Origin: an uncultured Eubacteriales bacterium
GTDB taxonomy: Bacteria > Bacillota > Clostridia > Christensenellales > Borkfalkiaceae
DNA: 10,565 bases
Direction: 5' to 3'
Assembly (NCBI GenBank): GCA_902766475.1
Contig: CACXDQ010000052.1
Coordinates: 1 to 10,565, forward strand
Below the pieces are notes generated by a model. It worked only from the letters and a program-made list of their open reading frames with translations, was not told the DNA's origin and did not search any database. A program made the position numbers and the translations under genes. Positions within the stretch are counted from its first letter, which is position 1, and every line of letters begins with the position of its first letter. This document shows positions 1 to 9,284 of the stretch, in pieces.

Positions 1-2
1 CG

Positions 3-605
3 GGCGTAAAACTTTTCACCTCATTTTGGGGTTTTTCCGCCGTGATGTTTTTGATAAACGCAATTCCTTTGCTTATCCCCACAAGCGACGGAAGCTCGGT
101 TTATTTTGCTCGGAAATATAAAAAGACCTATGAAAAGCAATTTGAAATAACGGCTCGATACTACGGCGGCGAGATTTTTTCGGAAATGGACGGAGAGCTT
201 TTTAAAGACGTTCCGACGAAAGCTCCCGACCGTTTAAGGCGCACGGCGCTTTTATTTGCCCTTATGCGGGCGGAAGAGATCGGCGACGGAAAAGAGGTCA
301 AGGAGATGGCGGACGGGCTTTTGTCGCCGCTTGACGAGGACGAGGCGGCGGAGATGGTCTACGCCTATTCCGCGATAGGCGACGGCGACGGGCTTAAAAG
401 GATAGAACAAACGGCGCTTCCGATGATAGATCGTTTAAGCGGTGCAAACGGGGCGAGGGCGCTTTTATCACGGGCTGAATTTTACGGCGACGAAAAGTAT
501 TTTTCCGTGGCTTACCCCACGCTTAATAGGCTTGTCGAAAAATGCGTTTTTTATGGCGAACGCCGCCGTGAAAAACTGCTTTCGGAAAAGCTTTTCATAA
601 AATAG
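3..605 (+). CDS. 5'-truncated gene, probable M50/site-2-protease-like membrane protein (C-terminal part)
   Basis: The reading frame is open from the first bases of the window (codon phase starts at base 3), so the gene begins upstream and only the last 200 residues are visible. GTG at 42 and ATG at 45 lie inside a hydrophobic stretch and have no ribosome binding site, so they are unlikely starts. The visible part begins with a transmembrane-like segment (about residues 4-25) containing N-A-I-P, followed by T-S-D-G. An Asn-Pro-rich hydrophobic helix followed by (N/S)DG resembles the third metal-ligand region of M50 zinc metalloproteases, including clostridial members with a long soluble tail. 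The remaining 165 or so residues are charged, alpha-helical in character and probably cytosolic. The HExxH motif would lie outside the window, so the family call is inference from one motif. The gene uses more TTT and TTA codons than the gyrase genes. A terminator follows directly, so it is the last gene of its transcript. Confidence 0.5.
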   Translation, partial: GVKLFTSFWGFSAVMFLINAIPLLIPTSDGSSVYFARKYKKTYEKQFEITARYYGGEIFSEMDGELFKDVPTKAPDRLRRTALLFALMRAEEIGDGKEVKEMADGLLSPLDEDEAAEMVYAYSAIGDGDGLKRIEQTALPMIDRLSGANGARALLSRAEFYGDEKYFSVAYPTLNRLVEKCVFYGERRREKLLSEKLFIK

Positions 606-619
606 AAAAAATTCAAATC

Positions 620-669
620 AAAAACCTCTCGCAATGACGTTTTTCTGCGTCTTTTTGAGAGGTTTTTTT
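620..669 (+). terminator. Rho-independent terminator between the truncated gene and gyrB
   Basis: The stem pairs AAAAACCTCTC (620-630) with GAGAGGTTTTT (657-667). A nested small hairpin (GACG 636-639 with CGTC 648-651) lies in the loop. The right arm runs into T7 at 663-669, and a further T8 run sits at 672-679. It begins 14 bases after the upstream stop codon, which separates that transcript from gyrB. Confidence 0.85.
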
Positions 670-698
670 GATTTTTTTTAAAAATTCCGTTTAAACGC

Positions 699-727
699 TT
701 TACTTATAATTTATTATATTATATAAT
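699..727 (+). promoter_or_regulatory. Probable sigma-A promoter of gyrBA
   Basis: TTTACT (699-704, four of six matches to TTGACA) lies 17 bases before a perfect TATAAT (722-727). Transcription would start near 734, giving a leader of about 50 bases before the gyrB ATG. The region is almost entirely A and T and contains two other TATAAT hexamers (705-710 and 748-753), so the active start could differ. This pair was chosen because it alone has a reasonable -35 at optimal spacing. Confidence 0.6.
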
Positions 728-731
728 ATAA
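714..731 (+). repeat. 18-bp perfect AT palindrome over the gyrB -10 region
   Basis: Bases 714-731 read identically on both strands (half-site TTATATTAT followed by its reverse complement). The palindrome covers the proposed -10 hexamer at 722-727. It consists only of A and T, so it may reflect low complexity. A supercoiling-sensitive melting element or a protein-binding site are alternatives that cannot be told apart by eye. Confidence 0.6.
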
Positions 732-770
732 GTATCTGTTATTATATTATAATAGATAATAATAAGTTAA

Positions 771-2690
<1,920 letters not shown>

Positions 2691-2704
2691 AGGAGGAAAG
2701 ACAG

Positions 2705-5392
2705 ATGGCAAAGAAAGAATTTGACGAGGCTTTGACGAGCGAATTCAAAAAGACGCTCGACATGACCAAAATTATAGATATAGAAGTCGACAGAGAGCTA
2801 AAACAGAGCTTTATCGACTATGCGATGTGCGTAAACCGTTCGAGGGCTATCCCCGACGTAAGGGACGGTTTGAAACCCGTTCACAGAAGAATACTCTATT
2901 CTATGAACGAACTTGGTCTTACCCCCGACAAAGCGTATAAAAAGTGCGCAACCATCGTCGGTGACGTCTTGGGTAAATATCACCCCCACGGCGACAGCTC
3001 CGTATATGACGCACTCGTCCGTTTGGCGCAAGATTTCTCGATAAATATGCCCCTTGTCGACGGGCACGGCAACTTCGGCTCAGTCGACGGCGACCCTGCG
3101 GCGGCGTACAGGTACACCGAGGCGAGAATGAGCAAGATGGCGCTTGAAATGCTCCGTGAAATAGATAAAGAAACGGTAGATTTCTATCCCAACTTCGACG
3201 ACACGAGAATGCAGCCCGTCGTATTGCCGGCGAGATTTCCCAATCTTCTCGTCAACGGCGCCGACGGTATAGCCGTAGGTATGGCGACGAACATTCCGCC
3301 GCACAACCTCGGAGAAGTCATCGACGGCACCATTGCTCTTATTGATAACCCCGAACTCACGGTGGACGACCTCTTGAAATATATCCCTTCGCCCGATTTC
3401 CCGACCGGCGGTATTATCATGGGCAGAAGCGGAATAAGAAACGCTTACAGAACGGGCAGAGGCTCTATTATTTTGAGGGCGAAATGCGAGATAGAGGAAT
3501 TCAACAACGGCACGAGGGAGAGGATAATAGTTACCGAGCTTCCCTATCACGTCAATAAACAAAAGCTTATAGAAACTATTGCCGATTACGTTAAAAATAA
3601 GAAATTAGAGGGTATCTCCAACATCAACGACGAATCCGACCGCCACGGCATGAGGATAGTTATCGATATCAAAAAGGACGCAAACGCCCAAGTCGTCTTG
3701 AACACCCTCTACAAGCAGACCAACTTGCAGATAAGCGACGGAATTATTCTCCTCGCTCTCGTCGGCACAGATCCCAAAGTATTAAACCTCAAAGAGATAC
3801 TCGAATATTATATCGAACACCAGATAGACGTAATTACACGCCGCACGAGATATGAGCTTGTAAAGACGATGGAGAGAGAACACATCGTCAAAGGTCTTGT
3901 TATAGCTCTCGCAAACATCGACGAAGTAATTGCGATAATCAAGCGCAGCAAAGACAAAGATGAAGCTTCGGCACAGCTTAAAGACGCATTCCTTTTAGAT
4001 GACAAGCAGTGTACCGCTATCCTCGAAATGAGGCTGCAAAGGCTCACCTCGATGGAAGTGGATAAGCTCAACGAAGAACTCCGTCAGCTCGACGCAACCA
4101 TTGAAGATTTGAAAGACATTCTCGCAAAGCCCGAAAGAGTGAGGGCGATAGTAAGAAACGACCTCGAAGATATAAAGAACAGATACCCCACGCCGAGAAA
4201 GACGGAAATTTCCACCGACTATGCGGATATAGGCGAAGCCGACCTCATAGATAGGGAAGATATCGTCATTTCTCTCACGCACATGGGCTACATCAAGCGT
4301 ATTCCCGTCAAGGAATGGAAGGCGCAGAGGCGTGGCGGCAAGGGCGTTACGGCGCACAAGTCCAAGGATGAGGACTTCGTTGAAACGTTGTTCGTATGCT
4401 CCACGCATGACGACTTGTTGTTCTTCAGCTCTCTCGGTAAGGTATATACGATAAAGGGTTATGAAGTTCCCGAAGCCAACAGAGTTGCGAGGGGCAGAGC
4501 GATAGTCAACCTCATTCAGGTATCCAACGGCGAAAGGATAACCGCCGTTATTCCGAGAAAGGAATATGAAGAGAGCCTTTCAGAGGGTGAAACGCTCGAA
4601 ACGGAGAACGTAGATACCGTCAACAATGACGTCGTTGAAGAAGAGGGCGCAAATAAAGAGAAGAGAAAGAGCGACGGCTACATTATGATGGCGACTCGTT
4701 TCGGTCTTATCAAAAAGACGGCGATGAGCGAATTCGATTCTATCCGCAAGGGCGGCAAGATAGCGATAAGCCTTCTCCCGGGCGACGAGCTTATTTCGGC
4801 GGAACTCACTACCGGCGACGACGAAGTTCTTATCGGCTCGCATAACGGAAAGTGCATAAGGTTCAGCGAAAAAGACGTAAGACCTATGGGCAGAGATACT
4901 CAGGGCGTTCGCTCGATAGATCTCGAAGAGGGCGACTTCGTTATAGATATGACGATCATTAAGCCCGGCGACAACATAATTACGATAAGTTCCAACGGTT
5001 ACGGCAAGAGAAGTTCGATAGACGAATACCGCTTGCAGTCGAGAGCGGGCAAGGGCGTAAGAGCCGGCACGTTCAACGAAAAGACGGGCTACCTCGTAGG
5101 CATTAAACCCGTTGCCGACGACGAGGACGTAATGATGATCTCCGACACGGGTATAGCCATAAGGATACAAGTAAGCGAAATTTCCGTCATCGGCAGAGAT
5201 ACTCAGGGCGTAAAGGTGATGAGGCTCGACGGCTCGAACGTCGCATCTATCGCCGTAAGTCCGCACGAGGACGAAGAGGAAGAACTTCCCGAAGGCGAGG
5301 AAGGAGCGGAAGGCGAAGTGGCTGACGAAACAGCCCAAAACGCTGATGGCGAAACCGCCGACGACAACGGCGAAACCCCTTCCGAGGAATAA
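2705..5392 (+). CDS. gyrA: DNA gyrase subunit A
   Basis: GyrA is the DNA breakage-reunion and DNA-wrapping subunit of gyrase. The winged-helix/tower domain (about 30-500) contains the [10 protein letters not shown] segment (93-102) and the catalytic tyrosine Y137 in RYTE, preceded by R136. The C-terminal beta-pinwheel (about 515-850) contains the GyrA box QRRGGKG at 541-547, needed for DNA wrapping and absent as such from ParC, which separates this protein from topoisomerase IV. Blade repeats with GRDTQGV occur at 729-735 and 830-836. At 895 residues it is longer than many Firmicutes GyrA proteins (roughly 820-840). The excess is a charged insertion at about 620-656 and an acidic tail at 855-895 with 20 Asp/Glu and no Lys or Arg. 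Quinolone-contact positions equivalent to E. coli S83 and D87 are S98 and D102, the unmutated state. The perfect AGGAGG at 2691-2696, eight bases before the ATG, starts one base after the gyrB stop. A strong terminator follows the gene. Confidence 0.97.
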   Translation: MAKKEFDEALTSEFKKTLDMTKIIDIEVDRELKQSFIDYAMCVNRSRAIPDVRDGLKPVHRRILYSMNELGLTPDKAYKKCATIVGDVLGKYHPHGDSSVYDALVRLAQDFSINMPLVDGHGNFGSVDGDPAAAYRYTEARMSKMALEMLREIDKETVDFYPNFDDTRMQPVVLPARFPNLLVNGADGIAVGMATNIPPHNLGEVIDGTIALIDNPELTVDDLLKYIPSPDFPTGGIIMGRSGIRNAYRTGRGSIILRAKCEIEEFNNGTRERIIVTELPYHVNKQKLIETIADYVKNKKLEGISNINDESDRHGMRIVIDIKKDANAQVVLNTLYKQTNLQISDGIILLALVGTDPKVLNLKEILEYYIEHQIDVITRRTRYELVKTMEREHIVKGLVIALANIDEVIAIIKRSKDKDEASAQLKDAFLLDDKQCTAILEMRLQRLTSMEVDKLNEELRQLDATIEDLKDILAKPERVRAIVRNDLEDIKNRYPTPRKTEISTDYADIGEADLIDREDIVISLTHMGYIKRIPVKEWKAQRRGGKGVTAHKSKDEDFVETLFVCSTHDDLLFFSSLGKVYTIKGYEVPEANRVARGRAIVNLIQVSNGERITAVIPRKEYEESLSEGETLETENVDTVNNDVVEEEGANKEKRKSDGYIMMATRFGLIKKTAMSEFDSIRKGGKIAISLLPGDELISAELTTGDDEVLIGSHNGKCIRFSEKDVRPMGRDTQGVRSIDLEEGDFVIDMTIIKPGDNIITISSNGYGKRSSIDEYRLQSRAGKGVRAGTFNEKTGYLVGIKPVADDEDVMMISDTGIAIRIQVSEISVIGRDTQGVKVMRLDGSNVASIAVSPHEDEEEELPEGEEGAEGEVADETAQNADGETADDNGETPSEE

Positions 5393-5410
5393 TCGTTTAA
5401 ATTAAACTTT

Positions 5411-5448
5411 AAAAGGCGTTTTCCGAAATTTTCGGAAAACGCCTTTTT
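5411..5448 (+). terminator. Rho-independent terminator of the gyrBA operon
   Basis: A 15-bp perfect stem pairs 5411-5425 (AAAAGGCGTTTTCCG) with 5433-5447, with loop AAATTTT at 5426-5432. The right arm ends in T5 at 5444-5448. The A-rich start of the left arm means it could also act on antisense transcripts. It begins 18 bases after the gyrA stop. The 125 bases between it and the hrcA promoter hold no convincing gene. Confidence 0.93.
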
Positions 5449-5573
5449 GTACGCAATACGCCGATTTTCCGTTAAAAGCCCGATAATGCGCCACGCTTTT
5501 CGCCATTTATATATTGTGGAAAAGTGAAGAAACGATGAAATTAAAAAAATTTGAAAAAAGTTGTTTAAAACTA

Positions 5574-5602
5574 TTGACAAAGTTCAAGAATAGATTTATA
5601 AT
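5574..5602 (+). promoter_or_regulatory. Perfect-consensus sigma-A promoter of the heat-shock operon
   Basis: TTGACA at 5574-5579 and TATAAT at 5597-5602 are both six of six, with an ideal 17-base spacer. Transcription should start near 5609, a few bases before the CIRCE operator. A maximal vegetative promoter held down by a repressor is the expected design for class I heat-shock operons, so output should depend mainly on HrcA. Confidence 0.94.
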
Positions 5603-5613
5603 ATAGCCAAGAA

Positions 5614-5640
5614 TTAGCACTTGAAGCAAATGAGTGCTAA
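5614..5640 (+). promoter_or_regulatory. CIRCE operator (HrcA binding site)
   Basis: TTAGCACTT (5614-5622), nine spacer bases, then GAGTGCTAA (5632-5640). The CIRCE consensus is TTAGCACTC-N9-GAGTGCTAA, so the only departure is T for C at the last base of the left arm (5622). HrcA dimers bind this element and block transcription from the promoter directly upstream; folding of HrcA by GroEL couples this to protein-folding load in the species studied. No second CIRCE copy is visible in the window, so dnaK and dnaJ seem to depend on this one. Confidence 0.96.
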
Positions 5641-5650
5641 CATTCAAAAC

Positions 5651-5657
5651 AAAGGAG
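5651..5657 (+). promoter_or_regulatory. hrcA: Ribosome binding site that fixes the TTG start of hrcA
   Basis: AAAGGAG at 5651-5657 lies nine bases before the in-frame TTG at 5667. An in-frame GTG at 5634 would give an 11-residue longer protein, but it lies inside the right arm of CIRCE, has no ribosome binding site, and would place the Shine-Dalgarno sequence within the coding region. TTG at 5667 is therefore preferred. Confidence 0.82.
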
Positions 5658-5666
5658 TGCCAGAAG

Positions 5667-6701
5667 TTGCAGCAAGGTAGTAAGCTTTCCGAGAGGAAGA
5701 AAAAAATATTGCAATATGTTGTTGACGACTATATTGAAACAGCTGTTCCCGTATCGTCGAAAAGCCTTACGGAAAAGCATTTGCAAAATATCAGTTCGGC
5801 GACTGTCAGAAACGAGCTTTCGGCACTTGAAGAGCTTGGGTATTTAACTCAGCTTCACACCTCGTCGGGCAGAGTTCCGTCGGCGGACGCCTACAAGCTC
5901 TACGTCAGCGAGCTTATGGTAAAGGATAAACTCAGCGACGGCGAGCTTGACTATATCAAGAAGATTTTCCTCGACAAAGCCGACAATATGGAAGAGGTGA
6001 TCAAAAATACCACAAAGGTAATAAGCGAGCTTACTTCCTATCCGTCCGTCGGTATAACCGCTAAGGACAACGCCGAAAAGATAGAGAACATAAAGTTTTT
6101 CAGATACAGAAAAGATCAGGCGCTCGTACTTATCGTTACGGAACACAGGCTTTTAAAGGACAATTATATAAACGTACCCGAGAGCATGAGCGACGAACAG
6201 CTTTCCGAGTCCGAAACCGTGCTTTCCAACATGGTAAAGGGCAAGACGTTTGAGGAGATATGTTGTTTAGAGCCTGAGCTTGAAGATAACTTCTTAGGTT
6301 ATAAAAACATTTTCGTAAACGTAATAGAAGCTTTAAGGGCATATATGCATTCGAGCGATGACGACGTGATAACCGAGGGCGAGGACAAAATTCTCGAACA
6401 CCCCGAATACGCCGACGTCGGAAAGATAAAAAATTTCCTCTCCGTTGTAACCAAAAAAGACAAGATAATGTCGCTTTTGACAGAGGACGGAAAGGATATA
6501 GAAATAAACGTCAAGATAGGCTCGGACGGGTATGAGGACATTCCGGAAGATTGTTCGCTCGTTACCGCAACCTATTCCGCAAACGGCGTGAAGCTCGGAA
6601 CTTACGGCGTAATAGGCCCAACGAGAATGGATTATCAAAAGGTAGTTGCGGTGCTTGAAAACGTCGGAAAGGTTTTAGAGAGTATATTAAGCAACAGATA
6701 G
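5667..6701 (+). CDS. hrcA: Heat-inducible transcription repressor HrcA
   Basis: HrcA is the cytosolic repressor that binds CIRCE and controls class I heat-shock genes, so it represses its own operon here. From the TTG start the protein has 344 residues, typical for the family. The N-terminal winged helix-turn-helix (about 7-82) begins with SERKKKILQ and contains the recognition-helix signature SSATVRNEL at 43-51, then ELGYL and the wing region HTSSGRVP (64-71), which is a hallmark of HrcA. The middle, GAF-like region (about 95-300) is variable. The C-terminal signature GPTRMDY at 317-323 lies in the last helix-strand segment. It is the first gene of the operon. The stop codon overlaps the grpE ribosome binding site, so translation of the two genes is probably coupled. 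The rare TTG start may keep repressor levels low relative to the chaperones; that point is inference. Confidence 0.95.
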   Translation: MQQGSKLSERKKKILQYVVDDYIETAVPVSSKSLTEKHLQNISSATVRNELSALEELGYLTQLHTSSGRVPSADAYKLYVSELMVKDKLSDGELDYIKKIFLDKADNMEEVIKNTTKVISELTSYPSVGITAKDNAEKIENIKFFRYRKDQALVLIVTEHRLLKDNYINVPESMSDEQLSESETVLSNMVKGKTFEEICCLEPELEDNFLGYKNIFVNVIEALRAYMHSSDDDVITEGEDKILEHPEYADVGKIKNFLSVVTKKDKIMSLLTEDGKDIEINVKIGSDGYEDIPEDCSLVTATYSANGVKLGTYGVIGPTRMDYQKVVAVLENVGKVLESILSNR

Positions 6702-6710
6702 GAGAACAAA

Positions 6711-7340
6711 ATGGCATTAGATACAGACAATACGAAAGACGTTGAAAACGGCGAAATAGAAAGCGAAAATAAGCCTGAAAACGGCGAAGTACACGACGGG
6801 CAAACGCAAGAAAAAGCCGAGCTCGACGTGGATAAGTTAAGCGACAAGAAGGCGAAAAAGCTTTTAAAAAAGTATATTAAAGACTATGAAGAGCTTAAAA
6901 AGCAAGCCGAAGACAGCGCAAGGCAAGCCGAGGAAAATCACAGCGATTATCTGAGGGCGAGAGCCGATTGCGAAAACGTCCGCAAGAGAAAAGCCGAAGA
7001 GGTTAGAAACGCCTACGACGACGGCAAATTAGAGGCGGTCGGCAAGGTCTTATCGATCGGCGACAGTTTGGATTGGGCGCTTAAAATGGATCTCGACGAA
7101 AAGACGAGAGAGGGCATCGAAAAGCTTGTAAAGAAGTATCACGAATCTCTCGAAAGCCTCGGCGTTAAGGAATTTTCGCCCGAAGCGGGAACGGTTTTCG
7201 ATCCCAACACGGCGGCTGCCGTAATGCAGGTAGACGGCGAAGAGGGCGAGGAGAGCGGAACGATAAAACAGATTTTCGGCAGAGGTTTCAAGCTTGGAGA
7301 AAAGGTTATAAGATACGCTCAGGTATCGGTCGTAAAATAG
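6711..7340 (+). CDS. grpE: GrpE, nucleotide exchange factor for DnaK
   Basis: GrpE is a cytosolic dimer that releases ADP from DnaK and completes the DnaK-DnaJ cycle. The 209 residues fall into an acidic, low-complexity N-terminus (1-45), a long charged coiled-coil helix (about 46-105, including DYLRARADCENVRKRK at 79-94), a helical-bundle dimer region (about 106-155), and a C-terminal beta domain (about 156-209) that contacts the DnaK ATPase domain. The family signature FDPN...AVM is at 163-172, and the typical ending IRYAQVSVVK closes the protein. One departure stands out: the histidine normally found in FxPxxHxA is A168 here. AGGAG at 6700-6704 overlaps the hrcA stop and is six bases before the ATG. 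The gap to dnaK is 71 bases. Confidence 0.94.
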   Translation: MALDTDNTKDVENGEIESENKPENGEVHDGQTQEKAELDVDKLSDKKAKKLLKKYIKDYEELKKQAEDSARQAEENHSDYLRARADCENVRKRKAEEVRNAYDDGKLEAVGKVLSIGDSLDWALKMDLDEKTREGIEKLVKKYHESLESLGVKEFSPEAGTVFDPNTAAAVMQVDGEEGEESGTIKQIFGRGFKLGEKVIRYAQVSVVK

Positions 7341-7349
7341 CGGCATTAT

Positions 7350-7364
7350 CCGCCGGATAGGCGG
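7350..7364 (+). other. Small stem-loop between grpE and dnaK
   Basis: CCGCC (7350-7354) pairs with GGCGG (7360-7364) around the loop GGATA. No T-run follows, so it is unlikely to terminate transcription fully. A role in mRNA processing or stability, or partial attenuation between grpE and dnaK, is possible and would fit a need for more DnaK than GrpE. A TATAAT at 7371-7376 has no usable -35 at 17 bases, so I do not call an internal promoter. Confidence 0.5.
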
Positions 7365-7411
7365 TTTGCATATAATAAACGTAAAAATACACAAAAAGGA
7401 GAGTATATATT

Positions 7412-9211
7412 ATGAGTAAAGTTATAGGTATTGATTTAGGAACGACAAATTCGTGCGTAGCCGTAATGGAAGGCGGCGAGCCGGTAGTTATCCCCAATGC
7501 GGAAGGCTCGAGGACGACTCCTTCCGTAGTAGGTTTTCAGAAAGACGGAGAAAGACTTGTAGGTCAGGTCGCTAAGCGTCAGGCAATCGCAAACAGCGAA
7601 AGAACGGTAATCTCCATTAAAAGGCACATGGGCTCAGATTATAAGGTGAATATCGACGACAAGAAATATTCGCCGCAAGAGATCTCGGCAATGATCCTTT
7701 CCAAACTTAAAAAGGACGCCGAAGCATATCTCGGAGAACCGGTTAAAGACGCCGTAATAACTTGCCCCGCATACTTCACCGACAGCCAGCGTCAAGCGAC
7801 TAAAGACGCAGGTAAGATCGCCGGCTTGAACGTTCTTCGTATAATAAACGAGCCGACGGCTGCGGCGCTCGCTTACGGGCTTGACAAGGATAAATCTTCG
7901 CATAAGATAATGATTTACGACCTCGGCGGCGGCACGTTCGACGTATCCATTCTCGATATAGGCGACGGCGTATTCGAAGTTCTTGCAACCAACGGTAACG
8001 GAATGCTCGGCGGCGACGACTTCGATAAAGCTATTATGGACTGGGTTGTCGAGGAATTCAAGAACAAAGAGGGCATAGACCTCTCCAAAGACAAGATGGC
8101 TATGCAGAGGATAAAAGAGGCTGCTGAAAAGTCTAAAATAGAGCTTTCCAGCATGAGTTCTTCCAATATCAACCTCCCGTTCATCACGGCTGATATGACG
8201 GGACCTAAACACCTCGATTTGACCATTACCAAAGATAAATTCGACATGATGACGGCTAACCTCGTCGAAATGACCAAAGAGCCTATGAGAAAGGCTATGA
8301 AAGACGCAGGCTTATCTTATTCCGACATCGAAAAGGTGATTTTAGTCGGCGGCTCGACGAGAATACCCGCAGTTGTCGACGCCGTTAAGAAAGAAACGGG
8401 CAAAGAACCGTTCAAGGGCATCAACCCCGACGAATGTGTCGCAATCGGTGCGGCAATTCAGGGCGGCGTATTGACGGGCGAAGTCAAAGACGTTCTTCTT
8501 CTCGACGTAACGCCCCTTTCACTCGGTATCGAAACGCTCGGCGGTGTATTTACTAAGCTCATCGACAGAAATACCACTATCCCCGTAAAGAAATCGCAAG
8601 TGTTCTCGACGGCGGCGGACAATCAGCCCGAAGTTACCATTCACGTCCTTCAAGGCGAAAGACAGTTCGCTAAGGACAACAAGACGCTCGGTCAGTTCAA
8701 CCTCGGCGGAATAGCTCCCGCTCCGAGAGGTATTCCTCAAATAGAAGTTACCTTCGATATAGACGCAAACGGCATAGTTCACGTTACGGCAAAAGACCTC
8801 GGCACGCAGAAGGCGGCGGACATAACCATCACTTCGTCCACCAACCTCTCCGAAGAGGAAATCGACAAGGCTGTAAAAGAAGCCGAGAGATACGAGGCTG
8901 AGGATAAGAAGAGAAAGGAAGCGGTAGAGAACAAGAACAAGCTCGACAGCCTTATCTTCCAGGTCGAAAAGACTGTAAAAGACAACGGCGACAAGCTCAG
9001 CGAAGAGGACAAAGCGACCGTTGAAAACGCTGTAAAAGAAGCTAAGGAAGAGCTTGCAAGCGACGACAACGACAGAATCGTAAAGGCTACCGAAAAGCTC
9101 TCCAACGACGTACAGAACGTATTTGCTAAGCTCTATCAGCAAGCTCAGGGCGCTAACCCCAACGCCGCAAACGATTCTACCGACGGCGATACGGAATTCC
9201 ATCAGAATTAA
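7412..9211 (+). CDS. dnaK: Chaperone DnaK (Hsp70)
   Basis: DnaK is the cytosolic ATP-driven Hsp70 chaperone. The 599 residues are slightly short for the family (about 605-640). The nucleotide-binding domain (1-359) shows the phosphate-1 motif GIDLGTTNS (6-14), [11 protein letters not shown] (146-156), the phosphate-2 motif [10 protein letters not shown] (170-179) and the adenosine motif VGGSTRIP (312-319). The interdomain linker VLLLDVTP follows at 361-368. The beta-sandwich substrate domain covers about 369-480, and the helical lid about 481-578. Relative to proteobacterial DnaK, the insert near residues 75-90 is missing, a Gram-positive feature. The last 20 residues are Asn/Asp-rich and end in DTEFHQN rather than the usual AEFEEV-type ending. 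AAGGAG at 7396-7401 lies ten bases before the ATG. It is in one operon with hrcA, grpE and dnaJ. Confidence 0.98.
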   Translation: MSKVIGIDLGTTNSCVAVMEGGEPVVIPNAEGSRTTPSVVGFQKDGERLVGQVAKRQAIANSERTVISIKRHMGSDYKVNIDDKKYSPQEISAMILSKLKKDAEAYLGEPVKDAVITCPAYFTDSQRQATKDAGKIAGLNVLRIINEPTAAALAYGLDKDKSSHKIMIYDLGGGTFDVSILDIGDGVFEVLATNGNGMLGGDDFDKAIMDWVVEEFKNKEGIDLSKDKMAMQRIKEAAEKSKIELSSMSSSNINLPFITADMTGPKHLDLTITKDKFDMMTANLVEMTKEPMRKAMKDAGLSYSDIEKVILVGGSTRIPAVVDAVKKETGKEPFKGINPDECVAIGAAIQGGVLTGEVKDVLLLDVTPLSLGIETLGGVFTKLIDRNTTIPVKKSQVFSTAADNQPEVTIHVLQGERQFAKDNKTLGQFNLGGIAPAPRGIPQIEVTFDIDANGIVHVTAKDLGTQKAADITITSSTNLSEEEIDKAVKEAERYEAEDKKRKEAVENKNKLDSLIFQVEKTVKDNGDKLSEEDKATVENAVKEAKEELASDDNDRIVKATEKLSNDVQNVFAKLYQQAQGANPNAANDSTDGDTEFHQN

Positions 9212-9229
9212 TAATTAAAATCATAATCG

Positions 9230-9258
9230 GAGTAAGGCGGCGGATAACCGCCTTATTC
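9230..9258 (+). other. Stem-loop between dnaK and dnaJ
   Basis: TAAGGCGG (9233-9240) pairs perfectly with CCGCCTTA (9248-9255). The stem extends outward by a G-T, an A-T and a G-C pair to 9230-9258. The loop is CGGATAA. An AT-rich stretch but no T-run follows, so full termination is unlikely. It starts 18 bases after the dnaK stop and could protect the dnaK mRNA 3' end or reduce read-through into dnaJ. Its loop shares CGGATA with the hairpin before dnaK. Confidence 0.6.
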
Positions 9259-9284
9259 GGCTAATTAAATTTACGAGGTCATAA

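Noticed and set aside
4580..5338. 252-codon open frame on the - strand opposite the gyrA 3' end
   Set aside because: Its composition mirrors the Glu/Asp/Gly codons of the GyrA pinwheel and tail; no start signal or family resemblance.
5535..5606. Small ORF (23 residues, Lys-rich) upstream of hrcA
   Set aside because: It runs through both the -35 and -10 boxes of the hrcA promoter and lacks a proper ribosome binding site.
5634..5666. Upstream GTG start for hrcA
   Set aside because: It lies inside the CIRCE right arm, and the AAAGGAG site at 5651-5657 fits the TTG at 5667 instead.
7371..7376. TATAAT before dnaK as an internal promoter
   Set aside because: No -35-like hexamer at 16-18 bases upstream and no properly spaced extended -10 TG.
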